Shown: one piece after another, positions 11,070 through 21,024 of the stretch
Layout: each line of letters opens with the position of its first letter
Numbering within the stretch: the stretch's first letter is position 1
Source of the DNA: Vigna angularis
Taxonomy: Eukaryota > Streptophyta > Magnoliopsida > Fabales > Fabaceae
DNA: 64,000 nucleotides
Direction of reading: 5' to 3'
Assembly (NCBI RefSeq): GCF_016808095.1
Contig: NC_068975.1
Coordinates: forward strand, 7,690,001 to 7,754,000
Notes under the pieces: generated by a model
Databases searched by the model: none
The model's input: the letters and a program-made list of their open reading frames with translations, nothing else
What the model was told of the DNA's origin: nothing
Program-made: the position numbers and the translations under genes

Positions 11070-11116
11070 TGGGTTGCCTCCCAGTAAGCGCTTCTTTAAC
11101 GTCAATAGCTTGACCC
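11070..11116 (-). other. conserved Athila post-pol motif, copy 1
   Basis: The minus strand reads GGGTCAAGCTATTGACGTT, then AAAGAAGCGCTTACTGGGAG, then GCAACCC. It lies directly after the gag-protease stop. The same block follows the reading frame in three other places in the window (18827, 19129, 41036). Its CTGGG..CCCAG half can form a short hairpin. Confidence 0.75.
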
Positions 11117-11123
11117 AATAGGC

Positions 11124-13550
11124 TCATGTCACATCTTTGATCTTGGTGTTATCTTTTCCTTCTCTACACCAACAGTTCTTCAGTAACTTCCTGTTCATCT
11201 TTTTGATCATGCTGAAAATTGGAGATTCAATCTCTATCAGTCCATCAGTCCTGAGTTCTTTCACAATCCACAGCTTTTTGTAAAATCTCACTGGAATGCC
11301 TGGTCTAAGTTCTTCATAATTCTCCAGGGAGTCTTGATGAAAACTTTTTCCTTTGTTGTCTTTTTCTTCTTCCTTTACATGTGAAAGAAAACACTTTTTA
11401 CCTTTCTTGCCTGGCTTGGCAGCTTTAGTACTGGTCTCTGGTGTATCTCCACATGCAGCTTTGAGACTAGTCTTCTTCACTTGGATTTGCTGTTCAACAT
11501 TGAAGATATTGAAAATCACCTCCTCTTCTTGGCTTTTGAGTGCTATGGTTCCATTATCAACATTGATGATCACCTTGGCCATTTTCATGAATGGCCTTCT
11601 AAGAATAATAGGGATCTCCAAGTCTTCTTCAATCTCCATTACTACAAAGTTCGCCAGGAATCTCAGGTTGTCAGTTTGAACCATCACATCTTCCACCACA
11701 CCATATGGCTTTTTGGTGGATCCATCCGCCATAAACAGTGTTATCCTTGCAGGCTTGACTTCAAGACCACCAATCTTTTCAAGAACAAATAAGGGCATCA
11801 AATTGATACTGGACCCTAAATCAATTAGGGCTTTTCCTATTTTATGGCTCCTGACAGTGCAAGGAATGGTGAAACTTCTTGGATCTTTAACTTTAGGAGG
11901 AGGTGCCTTCTGCAAGATCACACTACACTCTCCCTGTACCTCAATTATTTCCTCCTCTAAATATTTCTTTCTTTTGAGGAGTTTCCTAAAAAACTTAGCA
12001 TATTCAGGAATCTGTTGCAATGCCTCAATCATAGGAATTTTAATCCTTAATTTTTTGAAAATTTCTTCAAAGCACCCTAATTTCATCTCTTTTTCTTTTC
12101 TCGAATACTCTTTAGGGTGATGAAGATTTTTCTCATTTTTTTTCTTTTTTTCTCTCACTCTCTTCTTTTTCTTTGCTCTCTTATTTTTCAACTTTTTCTT
12201 TTTCTTTTCTCTCAACTTCTATTTTTCCTCTTCTTTTTCTTTTCTCTCTTTTAACTCAACTTTTCCTTTTCTCTCTATCTCTTTCTCTTTCTCCCTCTCA
12301 TCTTCTACGCTCACAATAACCTTGCATTCTTCCTTGGGGTTAACTTCAGTATTAGCCCTAAAACTGTTGATAGGTATCTCTTCAAACTTCTTGGCTATTT
12401 GACCAACCTGCATCTCCAGATTCCTTGTAGCAGCTTCAGTGCTCTTTTGATTGGAGAGAGTTGCCTGCATGAACTGTTGGAGAGTCTCCTCAAGCTTTGT
12501 AGTTCTATCAGCTAGAGAGGGTTGTTGTTGCCACTATTTTTGTTGCTGCTATGGTGGTCTATTGAATTGTCCACAAGTTGGCCCAAACTGACTTTGTCCC
12601 ATGCTTGAATGAGATTTCCACCCTTGACTGTAATTGTTGGGACTAAACCGGTTTCCCATGTAACTAACTTCTTCATTGAGATTTTCAGGCACAACACATT
12701 GACCATTAATATGATCACCACCACATAGTTCACAAAGTTGTTGTTGAACCTGTGAGACATTCTGGCATTCCTTTGGTGGCTGAGAAAGCTTCTTTGTCAA
12801 GACCTCTAATTGTTGAGTTATAATCTTATTTTGACCAAGCAAGGCATCATAAGATTGTAACTGTAGAACTCCCTTGGATTGTGATGAAGCTCCTCTTTCA
12901 CTGTGCATCTCATTATCATTGGTAGCCATGTTGTCAATCAATTCATAGGTGTCCTCTAGAGTCTTGCATTTGATATTTCCTCTAGCTGAGGCATCCATCA
13001 TCAATTTTTTTGTGAACCAAGACCTCGAAGGAAAAGAATGACTACCGTTGCTTCATCAAAACCACGAGTAGGTGTCTTTCTCAACAAGCTCTTGTCTCTA
13101 TCCAATGCTTGCCCCAAGGTCTCCTCCATGCCTTTGCTGAAAGAAGAGATCTCCTGTTTCCCTTTATTGATCTTTGACTGTGGGAAGTATTTGTTTAAGA
13201 ATTTTGCAACCACATCTTCCCACTCAATCAAGCTATTTTTCAGGAAAAGAGTTCAACCATAGTTTAGCATTGCCTCCCAATGAGAAAGGAAACAAGCTTA
13301 GTCTAATAGCGTCATCTGGAACTCCATTCAGCTTCACAGTATTACAAATCTCATTAAAGGTTATCAGATGCTCATATCGACTTTCATTTGACAGTTCATT
13401 GAATTGGTTGCTCTTCACTAGATGGATCAACACAGGCTTCATCTTCATACTTGCGGCATTGACCCTCGACCTTGCAATGCTGTTAAAATGGTGAGGGCCA
13501 ACAACTATTGCATAATATGCCAAAGTACGCCTATGGCCATTGTTGTCCAT
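11124..13550 (-). pseudogene. gag-protease of a non-autonomous Athila/Calypso-like element, decayed
   Basis: Reading leftward from 13550, pieces in different frames match the intact protein at 16404-18818: a gag core (HFNSIARSRVNAASMKMKPV, 'LSLFPFSLGGNAKLWLNSFP'), a zinc-knuckle-like CELCGGDHINGQC, a K/E-rich linker, then a retropepsin-like domain with DLGSS and 'IPIILRRPFMKMAKVIINVD'. Breaks occur near 13232, 13003, 12548, 12475 and 12217. The 363-aa C-terminal piece is the longest open part. Its end (IPVRFYKKLWIVKEL..LIEIESP) resembles the tail of an integrase, although no RT or integrase core is present. The missing enzymes must come from an autonomous relative. Confidence 0.85.
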
Positions 13551-13842
13551 GTTTTCCTAATTAGATTGTAGGGCTTGTGAAATTCTCTCTATAGAAGGTT
13601 CTCTAGATAATCTACTTATTCTCGGCCTTCTATTAGTGTCAAGTCCTTTAAGGAGAAGTTCAGAACTTTTGTTGCTCCTAGTCCTGATTGTGTCCTACAC
13701 AAACTAGACACAAAACCCTAGAAAACATTATTAGCACAAAAACAAAAATAAACGACACTACACAAATTAAATTTTTTTTTAAAAAAAAAATAAAGTCAAA
13801 GTTAATCAAGAATCACACAAATAGAATAGTTTAAACCGTGAG

Positions 13843-13860
13843 TCCCCGACAACGACACCA
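13843..13860 (-). promoter_or_regulatory. primer binding site, tRNA-Asp type (minus strand)
   Basis: The minus strand reads TGGTGTCGTTGTCGGGGA, six bases inside the LTR end at 13867. It differs from a perfect tRNA-Asp complement at three positions. Confidence 0.75.
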
Positions 13861-14622
13861 AAAACTTGTTGAATCGACAAGTGTACCGAATCGCACAAGT
13901 AATATAAAATGGTAAGACCAAGTATCGTTTCCCAAAGACTCTCGGCACTAGACAATTGTATGATAACTCGATTAATTAAGACTTCAAAAAACGAGATCAT
14001 TGGTTTCAGATGCAAAGACAGAAAATTAAATATGAATGCAGTTTGATCAATACCAGAAGAGCATAGTGATAAACAGATGTCGTTTAATATGAGATGAGTA
14101 TGTTGTTGGGGTTAGATTTCACCAAGTTCCCTCTCATGTATGTAAGAATTCTTCTGTATGCATTAATATCAACGTCACTCACTAAATTACTTAAACCCAA
14201 TCCCTCGGCGAAATAAGTTTGTCCTCAATCAGTAATTCATGCAATTCCTAGCATTCCAAGCAATTAAATGTGAAGATCAAGAGCTTTAAGACGACCAAGA
14301 CTCATACCCTCATCCCTGAGAAATATTACTCTTGGGAGAATTCAACAAGAACCTGAATTGTAAGGAACCTCCTGACACTCATGTAGTTCATACATCATGT
14401 TATTAATAAGTTAAACAAAGCATGTAATAAGCACATATGAATTACTCTAATAATTAATGAAAACGAATGTTTTATGAAGAAACAATTCAAATACTTGAGA
14501 GTTCACAAGGTTACATCATCACCCAACAACAAATAGAGTTTAGTTCACCATAGACATGATGAAACTAGATGAATAATGGAAAAGCATGAGATAACAAAAC
14601 CCTAAAAGTAGAGGATGGATGC

Positions 14623-14627
14623 TCCCT
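14623..14627. repeat. target-site duplication CTCCC, left copy
   Basis: CTCCC directly precedes the TGATAACAG start and recurs at 22293-22297 directly after the CCATCA end. A 5-bp direct repeat is typical of gypsy integration and fixes both element ends. Confidence 0.93.
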
Positions 14628-15931
14628 GATAACAGTTGAAAAACTGTTATTTTCATGCTTAAAATTGACACAAAAAGCAACCTTTACACTTAGAAACTAG
14701 CTTGAAATCATGCTTTTATCCATATTTTCACAAATAAGAGAGCTGGACAGGTTTATGCTTGATTTTAGTGTTTTTGTGCAGGTTTTAAGGTGAATTTAGT
14801 GAAAGAAGTGAAGAAGGAGAGAGATGGAATCAGAAAAGTCAACCAGAAACCAGAAAAGTCAACCAGTCAACCAAAAAAGTCAATCAGTCAACCAAAAAAG
14901 TCAATCAGTCAACCAAAAAGTCAACCAGTCAACCAGAATACGAAAAAAGTCAACCAGACGAGTTTTGGGCCAGTTGTATGCGATTTTATGATCTGTTTGG
15001 GCCTGGACCCGTTTTCTATTATTTTTATGTCCTATTTAAAGACCTAGATGTCTTAGGGTTGGTATCTTTGGCAGAAACGAGGCAAACACTCTCTCTTCCA
15101 CCCCTTTGAAGGAGGATCTTGGATGCTCAGGCTACCTCTTCACCTTTATTGGGTTTATTCTTTCATACTTTCATTGTAATTCATCTAGGTTCACCATGAA
15201 TATGGTGAACTAAACTTTGTATGTTTGTTGGGGAATCAATGTAATCTCTTGAAGCTCTCATATATGGAATTTATGCTTGCATCTTAATCTAAGATTTATG
15301 CTTTCTTTCATCGTTAGTTAGGGTTTTTCCTCTTTGCTTAATGCTTGCATAGTTTAACTCATTCAATGCATGATTATTGGTTTTGTCGATACGGGCACGT
15401 ACGGGGTAGTCTAGATCCGGGGAAGTCTAGATCCGGGGAATTTCTCCCAATATTATATTGGTTGTCGTTAAGCTCCTGCACTTATGAACTAATCATTAGG
15501 AATGCTAGGAATTGTATGAACTCGTGATTAGGGAGAAGCCATCTAGAATGGTACTTTAGAGAGTGGCATTAACAATGATGATTTGAATGTTGAATTCCTA
15601 AAATGTATGAGAGTGGATGAGATGAAATTGACCCCCAACAACATATTCATTCATATATTCCATTGAAAGTGTTTATCTTTTGTCTTTGCCATTGATCAAA
15701 CTTCATGCATACATGTTTATTTTGTTTTTCGTCTTGCATATAAAAATCCAAATATTTCGTCTTTAAGTCTTAGCTAATCAAGAAATCACATAACTAAACT
15801 AGGCCGTGAGTCCTTTGGGAAGAACGATACTTGGTCTTACCAAGTTTATTACTTGAACGATTCGGTCATACTTGCCGATTGAAAAACAAGTTTGTGACAT
15901 CATATTTTGGTGCTTACAAATTTGTCCATCA
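14628..15931 (+). repeat. 5' LTR of the complete non-autonomous element
   Basis: TGATAACAG..GTCCATCA. The U3 centre (14831-14960) is a tandem array of AGTCAACC/AGTCAATC units. A TATTTAAAG box lies at about 15033. The last 43 bases extend past the position where short-form LTRs of this family end. Confidence 0.93.
14831..14960 (+). repeat. AGTCAACC tandem array in U3
   Basis: Around ten units of AGTCAACC or AGTCAATC are spaced by A-rich stretches. The matching block of the 3' LTR (about 21230-21330) is one unit shorter, consistent with slippage. Confidence 0.9.
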
Positions 15932-15937
15932 AGTTTT

Positions 15938-15955
15938 TGGCGCCGTTGCCAGGCA
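15938..15955 (+). promoter_or_regulatory. primer binding site, tRNA-Asp type
   Basis: TGGCGCCGTTGCCAGGCA lies six bases after the 5' LTR. Two mismatches to the tRNA-Asp 3' complement lie toward its far end. Confidence 0.88.
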
Positions 15956-16019
15956 CTCGTGGTTTAACTAGTTAATTTGTGTGATTATTGATTATCTTTT
16001 ACTTTAATTTTGAATTTCT

Positions 16020-16310
16020 GTTTTTATTTTCGGTTTTTATTTGATTTGGTTTTATTTTATTTGATTTTATTTGATTTGATTTGATTTTATTTGATTTGAT
16101 TTTATTTTATCTTATTTGATTTGATTTTATTTTATTTGATTTTATTTGATTTTATTTTATTTTATTTTATCTTATTTGATTTGATTTGATTTTATTTTAT
16201 TTTATTTGATTAGATTAGATTTGATTTGATTTGATTAGATTAGATTTTATTTTATTTTATTTTATTTGATTAGATTTTATTTTATTTTATTTTATTTTAT
16301 ATTATTTTAT
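16020..16310 (+). repeat. TTTTATTTGATT low-complexity tract in the leader
   Basis: Nearly pure (TTTTAT)n/(TTTGAT)n repeats lie between primer site and gag. They are followed by a pyrimidine-rich run and 'gtgcatgcag', an intron-acceptor-like context. The truncated relative has the same kind of tract at 4690-4830. Confidence 0.85.
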
Positions 16311-16403
16311 CTTATCCTCTGAATCTTTTATCATCTGAATCTATATCTTCTCCTATATCTTTTTGTGCTAACAAATCTTTTCTAGGGTTTTGTTTTCTTG
16401 TGC

Positions 16404-18818
16404 ATGCAGGAAGCAATTAGAACAAGGAGCAAGAAAACAACAGAACCTCTACTTGAAGGTCTAGACGAGAGTAGACGGAGGAGAAGAATCCGAACATCTA
16501 GAGAACTTTTCCCTTCTCCAAAAACTCTCTTACAATCACCACCACAAGGTTCTGTTCATAGCACAGAAAATATGGAGAACAACAATGTTAGAAGAACTCT
16601 TGCTGACTACACCAATATAGCTGGACCTCAGCACTTTAACAGTATAGCTAGACCTAGAGTCAATGCAGCTAATATGGAGGTCAAACCAGCACTGATTCAA
16701 CTGGTGAAAAGCAACCAATTTAATGGGTTATCTCATGAAAGCCCATATGAGCACCTCACTACCTTCAATGAGATTTGCAACACAGTCAAAATTAATGGGG
16801 TGCCAGACGAAACTATCAAACTTAGCTTGTTTCCTTTCTCATTAGGAGGCAATGCTAAGCTTTGGTTGAATTCTTTCCCTGAAGAAAGTTTCACAGAGTG
16901 GGAAGCAGTGGTCACAAAATTTTTAAACAAGTACTTCCCACAATCTAAGGTGACAAAAGGCAAGCAAGAGATTTCTTCATTTAAGCAGGGTATGGAAGAA
17001 TCACTGGGGCATGCATGGGACAGATACAAAAGCTTGCTAAGAAAAACACCCACGCATGGCTTTGAAGATCAGGAAGTAGTCTTAACTTTCCTTGGAGGGC
17101 TTGGTTCACAAACCAAGATGATGCTGGACGCCTCAACAGGAGGCAATATTAAATGGAGAACTCCAGAGGAAGCAACAGAGATTATAGAAAACATGGCTAC
17201 TAGTGATAATGAGCTACACAGTGAGAGAGGAGCTCCTATGCAAAAAGGAGTCCTCCAATTACAGACACATGATGCCCTGCTAGCTCAAAACAAAATTCTA
17301 ACTCAACAGCTGGAGACTCTGACTAAAACTCTTGCACAATTACCCAAAGAGTTGAAAACTGCTGCACAGGTACAAACCCAGTTGTGCGAATTGTGTGGAG
17401 GCGACCATATCAATGGTCAATGTGCCTTTCCAGTTGAAGCCGTAGAGGATGTAAACTACATGACCAATCAATACCGTCAAGGGAGCTACAATCAGGGGTG
17501 GAAACCACACCCAAGTATTGGTCAAGGGCAAACTGGGCAAGCTGGTCAATATAATAAGCAGCAGCAGCAACCCACCTTATGGCAACAATTATCTATGCTT
17601 AATGAAAGGTCCATGAGGATGGAGGAAACTCTCAACAATTTCATACAGAAAACTGAGTCTACACAGAAGAGCACTGAAGTTGCTATTAAAAATTTGGAGA
17701 CTCAGATGGGGCAAATCACCAAACAGGTGGAAGAAAGGCCAAATAGAAATTTTGGGGCTAATACTGAAGTTAACCCCAGAGAAGAGTGCAAGGTAGTAGA
17801 GAGTGTTGATGATGAGAAAGTTGAGTTAGATACAGAAGAGAGAAGAGAAATAGAGAGCAAAAGAACTTTTCCTTTTCCAATCCATCAAGGGAAACAACTG
17901 GACTTCACAGAATTATTCAAGATGGTGGATAATGATGCACCTTGGGAACAAATTTTACAACAGATCACAGTTTACACAAAATCTGATGAAAACATCTCTA
18001 CAAAGAAAAGACATAGAGATGATGAGGCAAAGGAGTGTGTAACTGTTAAAAAAGAGTCATTCCCTCCTAAAGCAACAGATCCAGGTAGTTTTTCTATCCC
18101 TTGTACCATAGGGAAGAAAAGGGTGAAGAAAGCTCTTCTTGATTTAGGTTCAAGTGTTAACTTTATACCTTACTCTTTACTGGAGCAAATCGGCAATGTT
18201 AATGTGAAACCTGTAAAGGTTAATCTAGTAATGGCCGATGGATCTTCAAAGGAGCCATGTGGGATTGAAGAGGACATTATAGATTGTGTTGGCAAACTTC
18301 AATTCCTGGCAGACTTTGTGGTGATGAAGATGGAGACAGAGAAGATACCTATCATACTTGGAAGACCGTTTATGAAAACGGCCAGAGCTATCATTGATGT
18401 AAATGAAGGTATAGTAGTGCTCCAGGACAGAGAGGAGAGAGTGGTTGTAGACGTCTTCAAAGATGAGACGCAAGCACAGGAGGAGGAAGCTAGTTATAAA
18501 GCTGCATTTCAAGATGCACACATGACTAGCCATAAAGATGAAAATCCCAAGGTTGCAGGTAACCATTGTTTGTTGTTTCAGGTACACAAGGAAGAAAAGA
18601 TTGAAAGAGGAGGAGAAATTCCTGATGACTGGGAGAAAAGAAGACCCCAACTTGGTACACCTGTGAGAATCAAAAACAAGTTGTGGGTTGTGAAGGGCTT
18701 TAAAGAGAAGGAGATGATAGAGATAGAGTCTCCACATTCTAGAAGGACCAAAACAGTTCACAGGAAACAGCTGAGGAGTTGGTGGGATGACAACAGCAAC
18801 TATGAAGAAGGAACTTGA
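16404..18818 (+). CDS. gag-protease polyprotein of a non-autonomous Athila/Calypso-like element (804 aa)
   Basis: The frame is fully open. The ATG at 16404 is the first available; MENNN at residue 57 (16572) is an alternative start and is where the relative at 13550 begins. The gag core (about residues 60-330) includes LSLFPFSLGGNAKLWLNSFP and 'KFLNKYFPQSK'. A zinc-knuckle-like CELCGGDHINGQC near 327 has spacing C-x2-C-x3-H-x4-C, one residue shorter than the usual CCHC. A charged linker follows, then a retropepsin-like domain with catalytic DLGSS near 579 and IILGRPFMKTARAIID near 650. The last 50 residues (PVRIKNKLWVVKGF..IEIESP..HRKQLRSWW) resemble an integrase C-terminal tail without its core, as if a deletion had joined protease to the end of pol. 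Gag would form particles that package the element RNA. Confidence 0.92.
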   Translation: MQEAIRTRSKKTTEPLLEGLDESRRRRRIRTSRELFPSPKTLLQSPPQGSVHSTENMENNNVRRTLADYTNIAGPQHFNSIARPRVNAANMEVKPALIQLVKSNQFNGLSHESPYEHLTTFNEICNTVKINGVPDETIKLSLFPFSLGGNAKLWLNSFPEESFTEWEAVVTKFLNKYFPQSKVTKGKQEISSFKQGMEESLGHAWDRYKSLLRKTPTHGFEDQEVVLTFLGGLGSQTKMMLDASTGGNIKWRTPEEATEIIENMATSDNELHSERGAPMQKGVLQLQTHDALLAQNKILTQQLETLTKTLAQLPKELKTAAQVQTQLCELCGGDHINGQCAFPVEAVEDVNYMTNQYRQGSYNQGWKPHPSIGQGQTGQAGQYNKQQQQPTLWQQLSMLNERSMRMEETLNNFIQKTESTQKSTEVAIKNLETQMGQITKQVEERPNRNFGANTEVNPREECKVVESVDDEKVELDTEERREIESKRTFPFPIHQGKQLDFTELFKMVDNDAPWEQILQQITVYTKSDENISTKKRHRDDEAKECVTVKKESFPPKATDPGSFSIPCTIGKKRVKKALLDLGSSVNFIPYSLLEQIGNVNVKPVKVNLVMADGSSKEPCGIEEDIIDCVGKLQFLADFVVMKMETEKIPIILGRPFMKTARAIIDVNEGIVVLQDREERVVVDVFKDETQAQEEEASYKAAFQDAHMTSHKDENPKVAGNHCLLFQVHKEEKIERGGEIPDDWEKRRPQLGTPVRIKNKLWVVKGFKEKEMIEIESPHSRRTKTVHRKQLRSWWDDNSNYEEGT

Positions 18819-18826
18819 GCTTTACT

Positions 18827-18874
18827 GGGTCAAGCTAATGACGTTAAAAGAGCGCTTGCTGGGAGGCAACCCAG
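18827..18874 (+). other. conserved Athila post-pol motif, copy 2
   Basis: GGGTCAAGCTAATGACGTTA, then AAAGAGCGCTTG, then CTGGGAGGCAACCCAG, beginning eight bases after the gag-protease stop. The terminal CTGGG/CCCAG pair can form a five-base stem with loop AGGCAA. Confidence 0.8.
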
Positions 18875-18945
18875 TGGATTTAAGAACTTTATAATTTTTC
18901 TTTGGTTTGTAAATTTTTAATCTGTTGAACATTACTTTGTCATTA

Positions 18946-19118
18946 TAGCATCTACTGAAGGATGCTAGTGTGACATAGCATCTACTGAAGGATGCTAAGT
19001 TGTAACACCTACTGATGGGTGTTGGTGAGAAAATTTAGCACCTACTGATGGGTGTTAGTAAGTTTGAAGCACTTACTGATGGGTGTTGGTAAGTTTTAAA
19101 CACCTACTGATGGGTGTT
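18946..19118 (+). repeat. array of six ~30-base hairpin units with covarying stems
   Basis: Six units start at about 18947, 18977, 19004, 19037, 19068 and 19099. Each is a six-base stem around an 8-base loop TACTGAAG or TACTGATG. Stems are AGCATC/GATGCT in units 1 and 2, AACACC/GGTGTT in 3 and 6, and AGCACC/GGTGTT and AGCACT/GGTGTT (with G-U pairs) in 4 and 5. Stem bases change on both sides while pairing is kept and loops are nearly constant. The array sits between two copies of the conserved post-pol motif. The relatives at 11070 and 41036 carry only one motif copy and no such array. Confidence 0.85.
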
Positions 19119-19128
19119 GGTGGACTTT

Positions 19129-19176
19129 GGGTCAGGCTCGTGACGTTAAACAAGCGCTACTTGGGAGGCAACCCAG
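19129..19176 (+). other. conserved Athila post-pol motif, copy 3 (duplicate within one element)
   Basis: GGGTCAGGCTCGTGACGTTA, then AACAAGCGCTAC, then TTGGGAGGCAACCCAG. It is diverged from copy 2 at several positions but keeps the GGG..CCC hairpin half. With copy 2 it brackets the hairpin array. Confidence 0.78.
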
Positions 19177-19665
19177 TTGATTGATTGTTTTTGTTTGTTT
19201 TATTTTAGTTAGGGTTTGCATAAGTATTTTAAGCATTGAATTGCAGGGAACCAGTGAGGGGCATGTCTAGGAGGCACGTAGGATAAGAAAAGAAGGAGAA
19301 GAGCACATCACGAAAGTGCCGCTGAGCGGCAACTTACCGCTGAGCGGTACTCTCGCAGATGGGCTTTAGTTTCCCCTTAGCGGGATCCGAGCTCATTAGG
19401 GTATTTTTATACCCTAAGCTGCGTTTTGGTTTCTCTTTTCAAACTCTTCTCTGCACACACACTCCTACATACCTTTTCAAAGGTTCTCTACAAATTTTCC
19501 CTCATCCCTCTTTAGAAAATCTCCCTTCCACTCACTTGCTCACTAGTTTTCCATCTAAGTTTGGGGTTGGGAGAGAGCATCATTGAAGGAGCTGATTTCT
19601 TCATTATGGTTTACTAATGCTTAACAATGTATCTTTTGGTTTTGTGAATTATGTTTGATGCAGGG
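19177..19665 (+). mobile_element. 3' noncoding region of the complete element
   Basis: It holds an acceptor-like 'gaattgcag' near 19245, two CCGCTGAGCGG motifs (19320-19352) like those in the U3 of the LTR at 3299, and a TAGGGTAT..ATACCCTA hairpin at about 19397-19416. No supported coding frame was seen; the 75-codon open stretch at 19359 resembles nothing. Confidence 0.55.
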
Positions 19666-19743
19666 ATGGCCTCCTCATCGGGCAAAAAGAATCAAGACTA
19701 TAAGATCCAAGAAGAGGAAGATACAGAGGACAACTCAGATTGA
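19666..19743 (+). pseudogene. 25-codon remnant at the place of the Athila/Calypso 3' (env-like) ORF
   Basis: ATG after an acceptor-like 'tttgatgcagg' encodes MASSSGKKNQDYKIQEEE followed by six more residues and TGA. The MASSSGK start and the upstream acceptor resemble the start of the extra ORF that Athila and Calypso elements carry downstream of pol. The rest is gone. This is an inference from position and the first residues only. Confidence 0.4.
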
Positions 19744-21024
19744 TGAGGAGCTGAGATAGCATTTACGGATGAATGCTATCATATGCTTATGCTTTTGTAT
19801 GTTTAAGTGTTCTAAACTTATTTATTTTTGTTTTAGATTAGGTTTGATGTACTCTATTGGACACCTGGTTTGTTATGATGGTTTGCTATTAACTGTGATT
19901 GTGTGATAAGTAATGCTTGATGATGCTTATTGATTGATTGATGTTGAGATGATGTGCACATTAAAATGCTTATACAGGTGATTCACAAGCTTTGTGAACA
20001 AATGCATGATATTATGATTATGATTGTGAAATTAAGCAGGATGTGTATGTCAAATGTGAATGAGCTTATATGTGAGGTTTTGAGCTCCAGAGTTGTTATT
20101 GATTGAATGCTATTACTTTGGAAACATGAATGATTTTGCCCAGGTTTTCTATGATTGAATCAATTGCTTGTTTTGCATCATGTGATCAAGGTCGTTTGTT
20201 GGAACCCTTTTTATTGGCCAAATTCATAAAGTTAGCCCACTAAAAGAGAACACTTTGTGTTCTATCCTTTGAACCCTTAGCCTTGAACATACACTGAAAA
20301 CCCTTGATTGAAAATCTTTACCTTGAGTTAAGTAGAAGATCTTGTGTGGTATTGTTAAATGTTCAAGTTTGGGGTTGTTGGGAAAACATGAAAAAGGAAA
20401 AGCATTGAGCTAAGAGCTAAAAAAGTAAGAATATGCAAAGAAAAAGAAAAAGAAAAGAAAAAAAAAGAAGCAAAGCTCAATGCAAATGCAAAGGCAAGTT
20501 GGGAAGAATAAGAATAATTATGTTGTTATGACTCTCTTAACTCAAGGATTTTGTGATCCAGAAAAACCAATTTTCTTGTTAGCCAAGCCACATTATAAGC
20601 CATTGAAAAGTCCTTGTGATGATGCATGCTTGTGAATGTTTTTGATTGTGGTAAAATGAAAGGCAAAGTTGATTCATGTAACATTGTGATAGTGGAGTGA
20701 ATGAGTGAAACACTTTACCTCTTATACACTTGTGTGTTAAGTGAAACACTTTACCTAGTGAGGAAATATTCCATAAGCACATGAACATCCATGCTTAATT
20801 GATTGATCATTCATGAAAAATAGCATTTGTTGGAATTTAAATGACTTTGTGAACACTAAAGCATGTGCACATCTTGATTGAACTCTTGGTCATAAGTTTG
20901 AGTGAAGTTGTTACTTATCTTGAAAAAGAGGATTTTTGAATGAGTGAACCATCATATGAATTGGTTGAAGATTGAGTTACATCTTGTTTGCTTGAGGACA
21001 AGCAAAGTTCTAAGTTTGGGGTTG
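19744..21024 (+). mobile_element. 3' noncoding region with repeated PPT-like motif
   Basis: No coding frame supported. It has a purine-rich run (20390-20478) and repeats of AAGTTTGGGGTTG at 20365-20377 and 21012-21024; an earlier copy lies at 19557-19569. The last copy touches the 3' LTR and so occupies the polypurine-tract position. Confidence 0.6.
21012..21024 (+). promoter_or_regulatory. polypurine-tract position (AAGTTTGGGGTTG)
   Basis: It directly precedes the 3' LTR. It is a poor polypurine tract because of its thymines, but the same string precedes the LTR at 44600 and, on the minus strand, the LTR ending at 39708, so it is conserved in the family. Confidence 0.65.

Noticed and set aside
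18940..19130. CRISPR-like regularly spaced repeats
   Set aside because: The period is about 30 bases with almost no unique spacers, and the repeats are hairpins within a plant retrotransposon. Reported as an RNA-structure candidate instead.
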